From Aeromicrobium chenweiae (GTDB taxonomy: Bacteria > Actinomycetota > Actinomycetes > Propionibacteriales > Nocardioidaceae): DNA of 64,000 bases. The stretch is taken from positions 806,001-870,000 of the forward strand of contig NZ_CP026952.1 in the NCBI RefSeq assembly GCF_003065605.1, read 5' to 3'. Shown here piece after piece: positions 13,310 through 22,300 of this stretch. The notes under the pieces are model-generated. The model was not told the origin of the DNA. It saw nothing but the letters and a program-made list of their open reading frames with translations, and ran no database searches. Each line of letters opens with the position of its first letter. Within the stretch, counting starts at the first letter, position 1. The translations under genes and the position numbers were made by a program.

Positions 13310-13459
13310 GATCTCAACAAGTGGCCGGGTCCGGTCACTTTCGACGACACATCTGCCTGGAATCACAGCGCGATCCGAGGTCCGCGCAGCGAGACCCGCG
13401 ACAGCGAGGGCTTGTCGCCACCGAGAGCGCGTGAGTAGCGTGAGCGACGTCACTATGCG

Positions 13460-13473
13460 TTGAATCGTTTTAA
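13460..13473 (+). promoter_or_regulatory. Predicted rhamnose LacI operator (proximal, rhamnosidase)
   Basis: TTGAATCGTTTTAA, identical (on the other strand) to the operator before the transporter operon. It ends 16 bases before the rhamnosidase ATG. Its TTG is in frame with the gene and mimics a start codon, but the residues it would add (MNRFN) come from the operator. Confidence 0.75.
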
Positions 13474-13489
13474 TCGGATCGGGTGTCCC

Positions 13490-16400
13490 ATGAGTCAGCT
13501 CTCTCCTTCTCGCAGCCGCGCGCGACGCCGTCTGGTCGGCGTCCTCGCGTCGTCAGTCCTGGTCGCCACGACGCTCCTCGCGGGCGCGAGCACCGCTTCC
13601 GCGGCCGACGCCGGCATCGCGGTCGGGTCGCTGCAGACCAACGCGCGGACCAAGCCGCTCGGCATCCCGGGCGACGATCCGACGTTCGGCTGGAAGTCCA
13701 CGTCGGCGGCGCGCGGCGTCGTCCAGAGCGCGTACGAGATCAAGGTCGGCACGACCGAGGGCGGTGACGACGCCTGGTCCTCCGGCAAGGTGGAGTCGGC
13801 CCGCCAGGTCGACGTGCCGTACGGCGGCACCGCGCTCGCGTCGCAGACCCGCTACTACTGGCAGGTCAAGGTCTGGGACGGCGAGGGTCACGAGAGCGGC
13901 TGGAGCACCCCGAGCTGGTTCGAGACCGGCATCCTCGACGCCGCGGAGTGGAAGGGCGACTGGATCGGCAAGGGTGAGGGCACCGAGGTCAACCGGTGGA
14001 CCGACTACACCGCCGACATCGACTTCGACATCGACAAGCTGGCCATCGGCGTGTTCGTCCGGGCAGCGAGCACGAACAACGCGTACATGTGGCAGATCTC
14101 GACGGCCGACGGGACCGGCGTCCCGAAGTTCCGTCCGCACAAGCGGATCAACAACACCTACACGCTCATGGACAACAAGGCGATCCCCGGCATCACGTCG
14201 GCCGAGCTGCTCGACGGCACGCACCGCTTGTCGGTCACGGTCGACGGCAGCACCATCACGACGCGGCTCGACGGCACCCAGATCGACCAGCGCACCGACA
14301 CCTCGCTCGCGAAGGGCTTCGTCGGCTTCCGGCAGGACTTCGCGGGCGGCGTCGACGAGTCCGCGGACGTCAAGAAGGTGACCGTGACCGCCAAGAACGG
14401 TGACGTGCTGCTCGACACGGACTTCTCGACAGGTAACCCGTTCGACGGCGGTGACCTGACGGCGCAGGGCCTGCACGTGGCCAACCGCAAGGACGTCCTG
14501 CTGCGCACGAAGGACGCCAACAAGCCCCTCCTGCGCACCGAGTTCAGCACCGAGCCGGGCAAGACGATCAAGTCGGCCCGGGTGTACGCGGCGGCGCACG
14601 GCGTCTACGAGCTGCAGCTCAACGGCAAGAAGGTCGGCGACCAGTTCCTCGCCCCCGGCTGGACCGACTACACGAAGCGCATCCAGCACCAGACGTACGA
14701 CGTCACCGACCAGGTCAACAGCGGCGTCAACGCATTCGGCGCCGAGATGGGCGACGGCTGGTGGGCCGGCAAGATCGGCATGTGGGGACCGGGCATGTAC
14801 AGCAAGGACCTCGGCGTGATCGCCCAGCTGCGGGTGGACTACACCGACGGCACGAGCCAGCTCGTCAAGACCGACAACACGTGGAAGACCCACACCGGGC
14901 CGTTCGTGGCAGCCGACAACATCGACGGCGAGACGTACGACGCCAATGCCGAGCAGCCGGGCTGGGACATGCCGAACTACGACGCGGCTGGCTGGACCAA
15001 CGCGGTGGTCGGCGCCTCGGACACGGCCAAGCTCGTGCCGCAGGTCGACGAGCCGGTCCGCGCCACCGAGGAGCTCCCGGCGCGCAAGCGCACCGAGTCG
15101 CCCGGCGTGAAGAACGGCTACATCTATGACCTCGGCCAGAACATGGTCGGCGTCGCCCGCATGCGCATCCAGGGCACCGCCGGTCAGACCGTCCGGTTCC
15201 GGTACGCCGAGGAGCTCTACGACGACGGCCGCTTCTACGTGGGCAACCTGCGCGCCGCGAAGGTCACCGACTACTACACGTTCAAGACCACCGGGACGGT
15301 CGTCTACACGCCCAAGTTCACCCAGCACGGCTTCCGCTACGTGGAGATCACCGGGGCATCGGCCGCTCCTGCCGTCGAGGACGTCACCGGCGTCGTGTGG
15401 GGATCGGACCTCGCCGCGACAGGCCACCTGGAGACGTCGGACCCGATGCTGAACCAGCTGGTCAGCAACATCTCGTGGGGCCAGCGCGGCAACTTCCTGT
15501 CCATCCCGACCGACACGCCGGCGCGCGACGAGCGCCTCGGCTGGAGCGGTGACATCAACGTCTTCGCGCCGACGGCGAGCTACCTGCGTGACACCCGCTC
15601 GTTCCTGCAGAAGTGGATGACGGACCTGCGCGACTCCGCGTACAGCAACGGCAACCTCCCCGGCATCGCACCGTCGGTCCCGACGGTGGACCTCGGTTCG
15701 GGCCTCGGCTGGTCGGACGCGGGCATCACGGTGCCGTACGCGACGTGGCACGCCCAGGGCGACACGGCGATCATCCGGCAGAACTACGAGGCGATGCAGA
15801 AGTACCTGGCCTTCGTGAAGAACGGTGCCGGCGACGACCTCATCGACTCGGCCCGCGGCAACTGGAACGACTGGCTGAACCTCGACGACAGCACCAGCGT
15901 CGACGTGCTGGGCACGGCGTACTACGCCGAGGACGCCCGGATGCTGTCGGAGATGGCCAAGGTCATCGGTCAGGACGAGGACGCGGCGGAGTACGCGGCC
16001 ATGTCGGCCGCCGTCCGCCAGGCGTTCACCGACAAGCTCATCGCTGCGGACGGCACGGTGCAGGGCGGCAGCCAGACGGCGTACGCCCTGGCGCTCGGCA
16101 TGAACCTCGTGACCGACCCGGCGCTCCGGGTCAAGGTGGGCGAGAAGTTCGTGGCGAAGCTCAAGACGAGCGACTACCACCTGACGACGGGCTTCCTCGG
16201 CACCCCGTGGCTGCTCCCGGCGCTGAGCAGCATCGACCGGAGCGACCTGGCGTACACGATGCTCCTGAAGAAGGACTACCCGTCCTGGGGCTACGAGATC
16301 GCGAACGGTGCCACCACGATGTGGGAGCGCTGGAACTCGATCGGTCCCGACGGCAGCTTCGGGGACGAGGGCATGAACTCGTTCAACCACTACGCGTACG

Positions 16401-19291
16401 GCGCGGTGGGCGACTGGATGTACCAGAACATCGGCGGCATCTCCGCGGTCACGGCCGGCTACAAGACGTCCCGCATCGCACCGGAGGTCGGCGGTGGGCT
16501 CACCAGCGGCCACGGCACCTACGAGTCGGTGTACGGCACGATCTCGTCGCAGTGGAAGAAGACCGGCAAGGACCTGACGCTCGACATCGAGGTGCCGGTC
16601 AACACCACCTCGCAGGTCAGCATCCCGGCGCAGAACCTGCTGTCGGTGACCGAGGGCAGCACGTCCCTCGCGGACGCCGCCGGCGTCAGCGACGTGTCGT
16701 TCAAGGACGGGGTAGCGACGTTCACGGTCGGCTCCGGCTCCTACTCGTTCCGGGCGGACGCGCAGCGTGCGCTGTTCGGTGACCTGGTCGACGCGATCCA
16801 GAAGCTCGACGCCCATGCGGGTGACCTGCAGGCCGCGGGTGACCTGGCTGCCGACGACCGCACCCACGTGGGACAGGCGCTCGCGGCGGCAAGGACCAAG
16901 GTCGAGGCCGCCCTGGTCGCCGACCTGGCCGGAGACGCCGGCAAGGTCTCGCAGGACCTCGCCGACGCACTGGCGGAGGTCCGTGACCTCAAGACCTGGG
17001 TCGCGGGCTCCGGCATCGACGGCCCGGTCAAGGGCGATCTCACGACGCGCCTCGAGAAGCTCGAGTCGCTGTTCGGCCAGGGCGTCGCGTCGAGCCTGGG
17101 CGTGTCGGTGGTCATCCCGCCGGTCGCCGAGCCCGCGCAGGCCGGTGGAACCGTGTCCGGCACGGTCGAGGTGGCCAACAACGGCAGCGTCGCGCTCAGC
17201 GACCTGACGGCGAAGGTGACGGTCGACGGTTGGAAGGTCGACCCGACGACGATCTCCCTCGCCACCTTGGCGGCCGGCGACACCGCCCAGCTGCCGTTCA
17301 CGGTCACGGTGCCCAAGCACCAGAAGCCGGGGACGTACGACGCAGGCGTCACGCTGACCTTCACCAGCGCGCAGGGGACCTTCACGCTCGACGACTCGAC
17401 GCCCTGGGTGTCGATCGACTCCGGCGTGAAGATCACCGACGTGTCCTCGCTGCACCCGGTCGAGGGATCGGAGGAGCGGGCGACGCTCACCGCAACGGTC
17501 ACGAACTCGAGTGACGCGGCCGTCTCCGGCCAGGTCGCCACGACCCTGCCGGAGGGCTGGACGCAGGCACCTGACTCCGGACGCGTGACGATCGCGCCGG
17601 GCGCGACCGAGAAGATCACGGTGCCGCTGTTCGTGGGCATCGAGACCGCGGCGGGCGACCAGCCGGTGACCGTCGACTTCGTGGACCAGGGAGTCACCCT
17701 GGCGACGAGGGACGCGGCGCTCAAAATCACGCTGGCCGCCCCGGCGGAGGGCGACCTGCCCGGTCAGCTCGACCACATCGACTTCGGCAGCACGCCGTCG
17801 GAGACGGAGCACGCACTGGAGAAGTCGGCCAGCAGCGGCACCAACGTCGAGGCCGGCCTCACCCGCAGGTACGCCAACGCGCAGAACCCCGGCGCCTGGT
17901 ACTCCGCGGAGTACGACGTGACACCCGGTGAGCCGTTCCTGATCCGCAACCTCGAGACCTTCGACGGCGCCAAGACGAAGAAGTACAACATCTACGTCGA
18001 CGGCACCCTCGTGAAGGCTTTCCAGCTGAAGCAGACGGTCGGCGGACAGACCTCGAAGGCGTACCAGGTGCTGGTGGATGATCCGGCGGTGCTGGCCAAT
18101 GACGGGACGGTGCGGATCAAGTACGAGTTCCCGGCGGATGCGAGTGGTTTCTATGATCCGTCGATCGCTGACAGCTGGGTGCTTCCGGTGCCTGCTGACA
18201 CGCTTGCGCCGTTGGTGTCGGCGTCGGTCAGCAGCAGCGCTGCGCCTGGTGACAACGGGTGGCTCCGTGGTGACGCGTCGGTCGCGGTGACCGCGGTGGA
18301 CAACCGGGCTGGAGCGCTGGTGGTCCAGACGGGGGAGTCCGCGGGTTGGCAGGACTATGCGGGACCGGTGGCGGTGACTGGTGACGGCAAGCACGAGGTG
18401 TCGTACCGGGCCAAGGACGCCGCCGGGAACTCCACGGGTGAGAAGAAGGTGGCGGTGTGGGTCGATGGCACCGCGCCGACGACGCAGCTGGCGGTGACGC
18501 GTGGGTCCGGTGTTGCGGGGTCGGACTCCGCGACGATCAAGCTGACTGCGGCCGATGGTCTCAGTGGTGTGGCTGCCACGACGTACCGGGTCGATGGTGG
18601 GGACTGGAAGGTCCTGGCCGGCGAGGCGCCGGTGGTCAAGGGTTACGGGGCCCACACGGTGGAGTACTTCACGACCGATGTGGCCGGCAACTCCGAGGCG
18701 CTGCACTCCACGGTCATCGACCTGGCCGACGTGGACACGATCCAGGCGATCGTGGCGCCGCAGGTCACCGGCACGGCTGTGTTCGGGGCAACGTTGAAGG
18801 CGACGACGGGTTCGTGGAACACCAAGGGCCTGGGTCTGAAGGTGCAGTGGTTGCGTGACGGCAAGACCGTGACGGGTCGCACCGGGACGACGTACAAGCT
18901 GGGCTCGGGTGACGTGGGTCGCCGGATCTCGGTGAAGGTCACGGCCAGCAAGTCGGGCAAGGCGTCGGTGTCGGCGACGTCGAACCGGACGAACAAGGTC
19001 GCCAAGGCCACGGCGACCACGTCGGTCAGCTACTCGAAGTCCACGGTCAAGAAGGGACAGAAGGTCAAGCTGTCGATCAAGGTCACCTCGCCGACCACGA
19101 CGCCGCGAGGCACCGTGCGGGTGTATCAGAACGGCAAGCGGGTCAAGAGCCTGAAGCTCTCGTCGGCGGGCAAGGCGTCGTACTCGCTGAAGATGACCAA
19201 GAAGGGCCTGCGCAAGGTCAAGGTCACCTACGTCGGATCCTCGACCGTCCGCAGCGACAGCTCACCCACCAAGAAGATCCGGGTGAAGTGA
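13490..19291 (+). CDS. Secreted multidomain alpha-L-rhamnosidase (GH78), copy A
   Basis: The 1933-residue exoenzyme removes terminal alpha-L-rhamnose from plant or microbial glycans. From the ATG at 13490: signal peptide (1-38, cleaving after ASA), an Fn3-like N domain (about 45-155), a concanavalin-like insert (about 160-320), the GH78 N-terminal sugar-binding domain (about 350-500), a beta domain, and the (alpha/alpha)6 catalytic barrel. The GH78 motif DERLGWSGD places the presumed acid at E681 and TMWERW the presumed base at E946 (roles inferred from the family). Then come a helical spacer (about 1090-1190), two NEW3-like beta domains, and several Ig-like domains ending in a Lys-rich tail with no LPXTG. 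The last 410 residues are almost identical to those of copy B. Two LacI operators precede it. Confidence 0.93.
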   Translation: MSQLSPSRSRARRRLVGVLASSVLVATTLLAGASTASAADAGIAVGSLQTNARTKPLGIPGDDPTFGWKSTSAARGVVQSAYEIKVGTTEGGDDAWSSGKVESARQVDVPYGGTALASQTRYYWQVKVWDGEGHESGWSTPSWFETGILDAAEWKGDWIGKGEGTEVNRWTDYTADIDFDIDKLAIGVFVRAASTNNAYMWQISTADGTGVPKFRPHKRINNTYTLMDNKAIPGITSAELLDGTHRLSVTVDGSTITTRLDGTQIDQRTDTSLAKGFVGFRQDFAGGVDESADVKKVTVTAKNGDVLLDTDFSTGNPFDGGDLTAQGLHVANRKDVLLRTKDANKPLLRTEFSTEPGKTIKSARVYAAAHGVYELQLNGKKVGDQFLAPGWTDYTKRIQHQTYDVTDQVNSGVNAFGAEMGDGWWAGKIGMWGPGMYSKDLGVIAQLRVDYTDGTSQLVKTDNTWKTHTGPFVAADNIDGETYDANAEQPGWDMPNYDAAGWTNAVVGASDTAKLVPQVDEPVRATEELPARKRTESPGVKNGYIYDLGQNMVGVARMRIQGTAGQTVRFRYAEELYDDGRFYVGNLRAAKVTDYYTFKTTGTVVYTPKFTQHGFRYVEITGASAAPAVEDVTGVVWGSDLAATGHLETSDPMLNQLVSNISWGQRGNFLSIPTDTPARDERLGWSGDINVFAPTASYLRDTRSFLQKWMTDLRDSAYSNGNLPGIAPSVPTVDLGSGLGWSDAGITVPYATWHAQGDTAIIRQNYEAMQKYLAFVKNGAGDDLIDSARGNWNDWLNLDDSTSVDVLGTAYYAEDARMLSEMAKVIGQDEDAAEYAAMSAAVRQAFTDKLIAADGTVQGGSQTAYALALGMNLVTDPALRVKVGEKFVAKLKTSDYHLTTGFLGTPWLLPALSSIDRSDLAYTMLLKKDYPSWGYEIANGATTMWERWNSIGPDGSFGDEGMNSFNHYAYGAVGDWMYQNIGGISAVTAGYKTSRIAPEVGGGLTSGHGTYESVYGTISSQWKKTGKDLTLDIEVPVNTTSQVSIPAQNLLSVTEGSTSLADAAGVSDVSFKDGVATFTVGSGSYSFRADAQRALFGDLVDAIQKLDAHAGDLQAAGDLAADDRTHVGQALAAARTKVEAALVADLAGDAGKVSQDLADALAEVRDLKTWVAGSGIDGPVKGDLTTRLEKLESLFGQGVASSLGVSVVIPPVAEPAQAGGTVSGTVEVANNGSVALSDLTAKVTVDGWKVDPTTISLATLAAGDTAQLPFTVTVPKHQKPGTYDAGVTLTFTSAQGTFTLDDSTPWVSIDSGVKITDVSSLHPVEGSEERATLTATVTNSSDAAVSGQVATTLPEGWTQAPDSGRVTIAPGATEKITVPLFVGIETAAGDQPVTVDFVDQGVTLATRDAALKITLAAPAEGDLPGQLDHIDFGSTPSETEHALEKSASSGTNVEAGLTRRYANAQNPGAWYSAEYDVTPGEPFLIRNLETFDGAKTKKYNIYVDGTLVKAFQLKQTVGGQTSKAYQVLVDDPAVLANDGTVRIKYEFPADASGFYDPSIADSWVLPVPADTLAPLVSASVSSSAAPGDNGWLRGDASVAVTAVDNRAGALVVQTGESAGWQDYAGPVAVTGDGKHEVSYRAKDAAGNSTGEKKVAVWVDGTAPTTQLAVTRGSGVAGSDSATIKLTAADGLSGVAATTYRVDGGDWKVLAGEAPVVKGYGAHTVEYFTTDVAGNSEALHSTVIDLADVDTIQAIVAPQVTGTAVFGATLKATTGSWNTKGLGLKVQWLRDGKTVTGRTGTTYKLGSGDVGRRISVKVTASKSGKASVSATSNRTNKVAKATATTSVSYSKSTVKKGQKVKLSIKVTSPTTTPRGTVRVYQNGKRVKSLKLSSAGKASYSLKMTKKGLRKVKVTYVGSSTVRSDSSPTKKIRVK

Positions 19292-19294
19292 CCC
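18062..19294 (+). repeat. 1.23-kb direct repeat, copy 1 (3' end of GH78 copy A)
   Basis: Base by base this block matches 23912-25144 with 10 mismatches and no gaps, about 99 percent identity, although the genes upstream are clearly diverged. Inside the block many codons end in T (GAT, GGT, TAT, GCT, CTT) where the flanking coding sequence uses C. It encodes the Ig-like domains and Lys-rich tail. Confidence 0.95.
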
Positions 19295-19298
19295 ACTG

Positions 19299-19335
19299 AG
19301 GAGGCCCCGCCCCATTCATGGGAGCGGGGCCTCCT
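19299..19335 (+). terminator. Hairpin between the two rhamnosidase genes
   Basis: AGGAGGCCCCGC pairs perfectly with GCGGGGCCTCCT over 12 bases with a 13-base loop, followed by only a short T run. A terminator or attenuator; the second gene starts 26 bases beyond it. Confidence 0.75.
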
Positions 19336-19360
19336 TGCCTCGCACTCCCACCGTCACGAA

Positions 19361-22300
19361 ATGGAATCCATCATGCGCACCAGCTCGCCCACCCGCCGCC
19401 TCGTCTCGGTGCTCACGTCCGGCCTGCTGGCGGCCGGTCTGCTCGTGACCACGACGCCCGCCGCTCAGGCGGAGGAGGGCGCGCAGATCTCCGTGGGGCG
19501 GCTCCAGGCGAATGCCCGGTCGACCCCGATGGGCATCGGCACCAGCGATCCGGTCCTGGGCTGGCAGTCCAGCTCGACCGGCCGCGGCGTCGTCCAGAGC
19601 GCGTACGCGATCAGGGTCGGCACCACCGAGGGCGGGGGCGACGCCTGGTCGACCGGCAAGGTCGAGTCGTCCGAGCAGGCCGACGTGCGGTACGCGGGTG
19701 ACGAGCTCGCGTCCCAGACCCGCTACTACTGGCAGGTCAAGGTCTGGGACAGCGAGGGGCACGAGAGCGAGTGGAGCGCCCCGAGCTGGTTCGAGACCGG
19801 TATTGCGGACGCCGACGAGTGGAAGGGCGACTGGGTCGGCGAGGCCGGACAGGCCATCGACTCGTGGAAGGACTACACCACCGAGCTCGACTTCACCCTC
19901 GACAACCTGGCGTTCGGCGTCTACCTGCGCGCCAAGGACACCAACAACGGCTACATGTGGCAGATCAGCACCTCCGACGGCACCACGGTGCCCAAGCTGC
20001 GTCCTCACAAGAAGGTCGGTGGTGGCTACTCCGTGCTCGACAGTGTGCCGATCACGACGTTGACGGCCCAGCAGCTCAGGACCGGCAAGCACAAGCTGAC
20101 GTTCAAGGTGGACGGCGACCAGATCACCACACTGCTCGACGGTGAGCAGATCGATCAGCGGAGGGACTCCACCTTCACGCAGGGATTCGTGGGCTTCCGG
20201 ACCGACCAGGCTGCCAACGAGCAGGGCACCGTCCATCGCGTCACCGTGACCTCGGCAACCGGTGACCGCCTGCTCGACACCGACTTCTCCGATGGCGCCA
20301 ACCCCTTCGGTGCCGGGACGATCAAGGACGGGGCGCTGAAGATCGGCGGCGGTACCGACACGCTGCACGTCCCCGTGCTCCCCAAGCCCCTCCTGCGGAG
20401 GGAGTTCGCCGCGCAGACCGGCAAGACCATCGAGCGCGCCCGCTTGTACGCATCCGCGCGGGGCGTCTACGAGGTGCAGCTGAACGGCGAAAAGGTGGGT
20501 GACGAGCACCTGGCACCGGGCGACACCGACTACAACATCCGGATCCAGTCGCAGACGTACGACGTCACTGATCAGGTCAACAACGGTGCCAACGGGATCG
20601 GCGTGACGCTGGGTGACGGCTGGTACGCGGGGCACAACGCCAATCTCACGCCCGGCTTCTACGGCACCGATCTCGCCTTCCTCGGACAGCTGCGCATCGA
20701 CTACACCGACGGCTCCTCGCAGATCGTCAAGACCGACGACACGTGGACCACGCACACCGGGCCGTACGTCGCGGCCGACAACCTCAAGGGCGAGTCCTAC
20801 GACGCCCGCCGCGAGCAGCCGGGCTACGACCAGCCGGGCTTCGACGACTCAGGCTGGAGCCCAGCGGCCGTCCTGGCCTCGACGACCAGCAAGATCGTCC
20901 CCCAGCTCGACCAGCCGGTACGCACGGTCGCCGAGCTCCCCGCCAAGTCCCGAAGCCACTCCGGCGGCGACACGTATGTCTACGACCTCGGCCAGAACAT
21001 GGTCGGCGTCGCCCGGGTCCGCATCCAGGGTGTGGCCGGACAGACCGTCACGCTGCGCCACGGTGAGGTGGTGAACCCCGACGGCACCCTGTACACCGCG
21101 AACCTGAAGACGGCCACGGCCACCGACCACTACACGTTCAAGACCACCGGGACGGTCGTCTACGAACCGAGCTTCACGTTCCACGGATTCCGTTACGTGG
21201 AGGTCTCGGGAGCCACGACGGCACCGGGCCTGGACGACGTGACCGGCCAGGTCTTCGCCTCCGACCTGCCGGCCACCGGGACGTTCACATCGTCCAACTC
21301 GATGCTGAACCAGCTGCAGAGCAACATCACGTGGGGACAGCGGGGCAACTTCCTGTCCATCCCCACTGACACGCCCGCGCGCGACGAGCGACTCGGTTGG
21401 AGCGGTGACATCAACGTCTTCGCCCCGACTGCGAGCTATCTCAGCGACACCCGTCCGTTCCTGCGCAAGTGGATGCAGGACCTGCGCGACACCCAGCGCG
21501 CCGACGGCAGCACGCCCGGTGCTGCTCCGACGTTCCCGACCCAGGGCGTCGGCAGCGGGACCGGCTGGGAGGACGCGATGATCACCGTGCCGTACGCGGT
21601 GTGGACCGCCCGAGGTGACAAGGACATCCTCCGCGAGAACTACCCGGCCATGAAGAAGTTCTTCAGCTACGTGCGGAAGGCGGCGGACGGCAAACTGGTC
21701 ACCGCGTCCCGCGAGCAGTACGGCGACTGGCTGAACCTCAACGACGGGACGTCGCAGTCGGTGCTCAGCACCGCCTACTACGCCGAGGACGCCCGGATGC
21801 TCTCGGAGATCGCCGCTGCCCTCGGAGAGGACGGGGACGCAGCGGAGCTCGCGGAACTGTCGGACGACATTCGCCGGGCCTTCGCCGATCAGCTGGTCGC
21901 TGCGGACGGCACCGTGTCCAGCAACAGCCAGACGGCCTACGCGATGGCGCTGGGACTGAACCTGGTCACCGACCCCGCCCAGCGCGAGAAGGTGGGGGAG
22001 AAGTTCGTGGCCAAGCTCAAGAGCAAGGGAAACCACCTCTCGACCGGCTTCCTGGGCACGCCCCTCCTGCTGCCGGCGCTGTCGAGCATCGGCCGTGACG
22101 ACCTGGCCTACACCGTGCTGCTCAACGAGGACTTCCCGTCCTGGGGGTACCAGATCGCCAAGGGGGCGACCACGATGTGGGAGCGCTGGGACGCGATCTT
22201 GCCCGACGGCAGCTTCAACGACCCGAACATGACGTCGTTCAACCACTACGCCTACGGCGCTGTCGGCAACTGGATGTACCAGAACATCGCCGGCATCTCG

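Noticed and set aside
13553-18706. 1717-codon open frame antisense to the first rhamnosidase
   Set aside because: Shadow of the rhamnosidase gene; low-complexity Arg-rich product without any recognisable domain.
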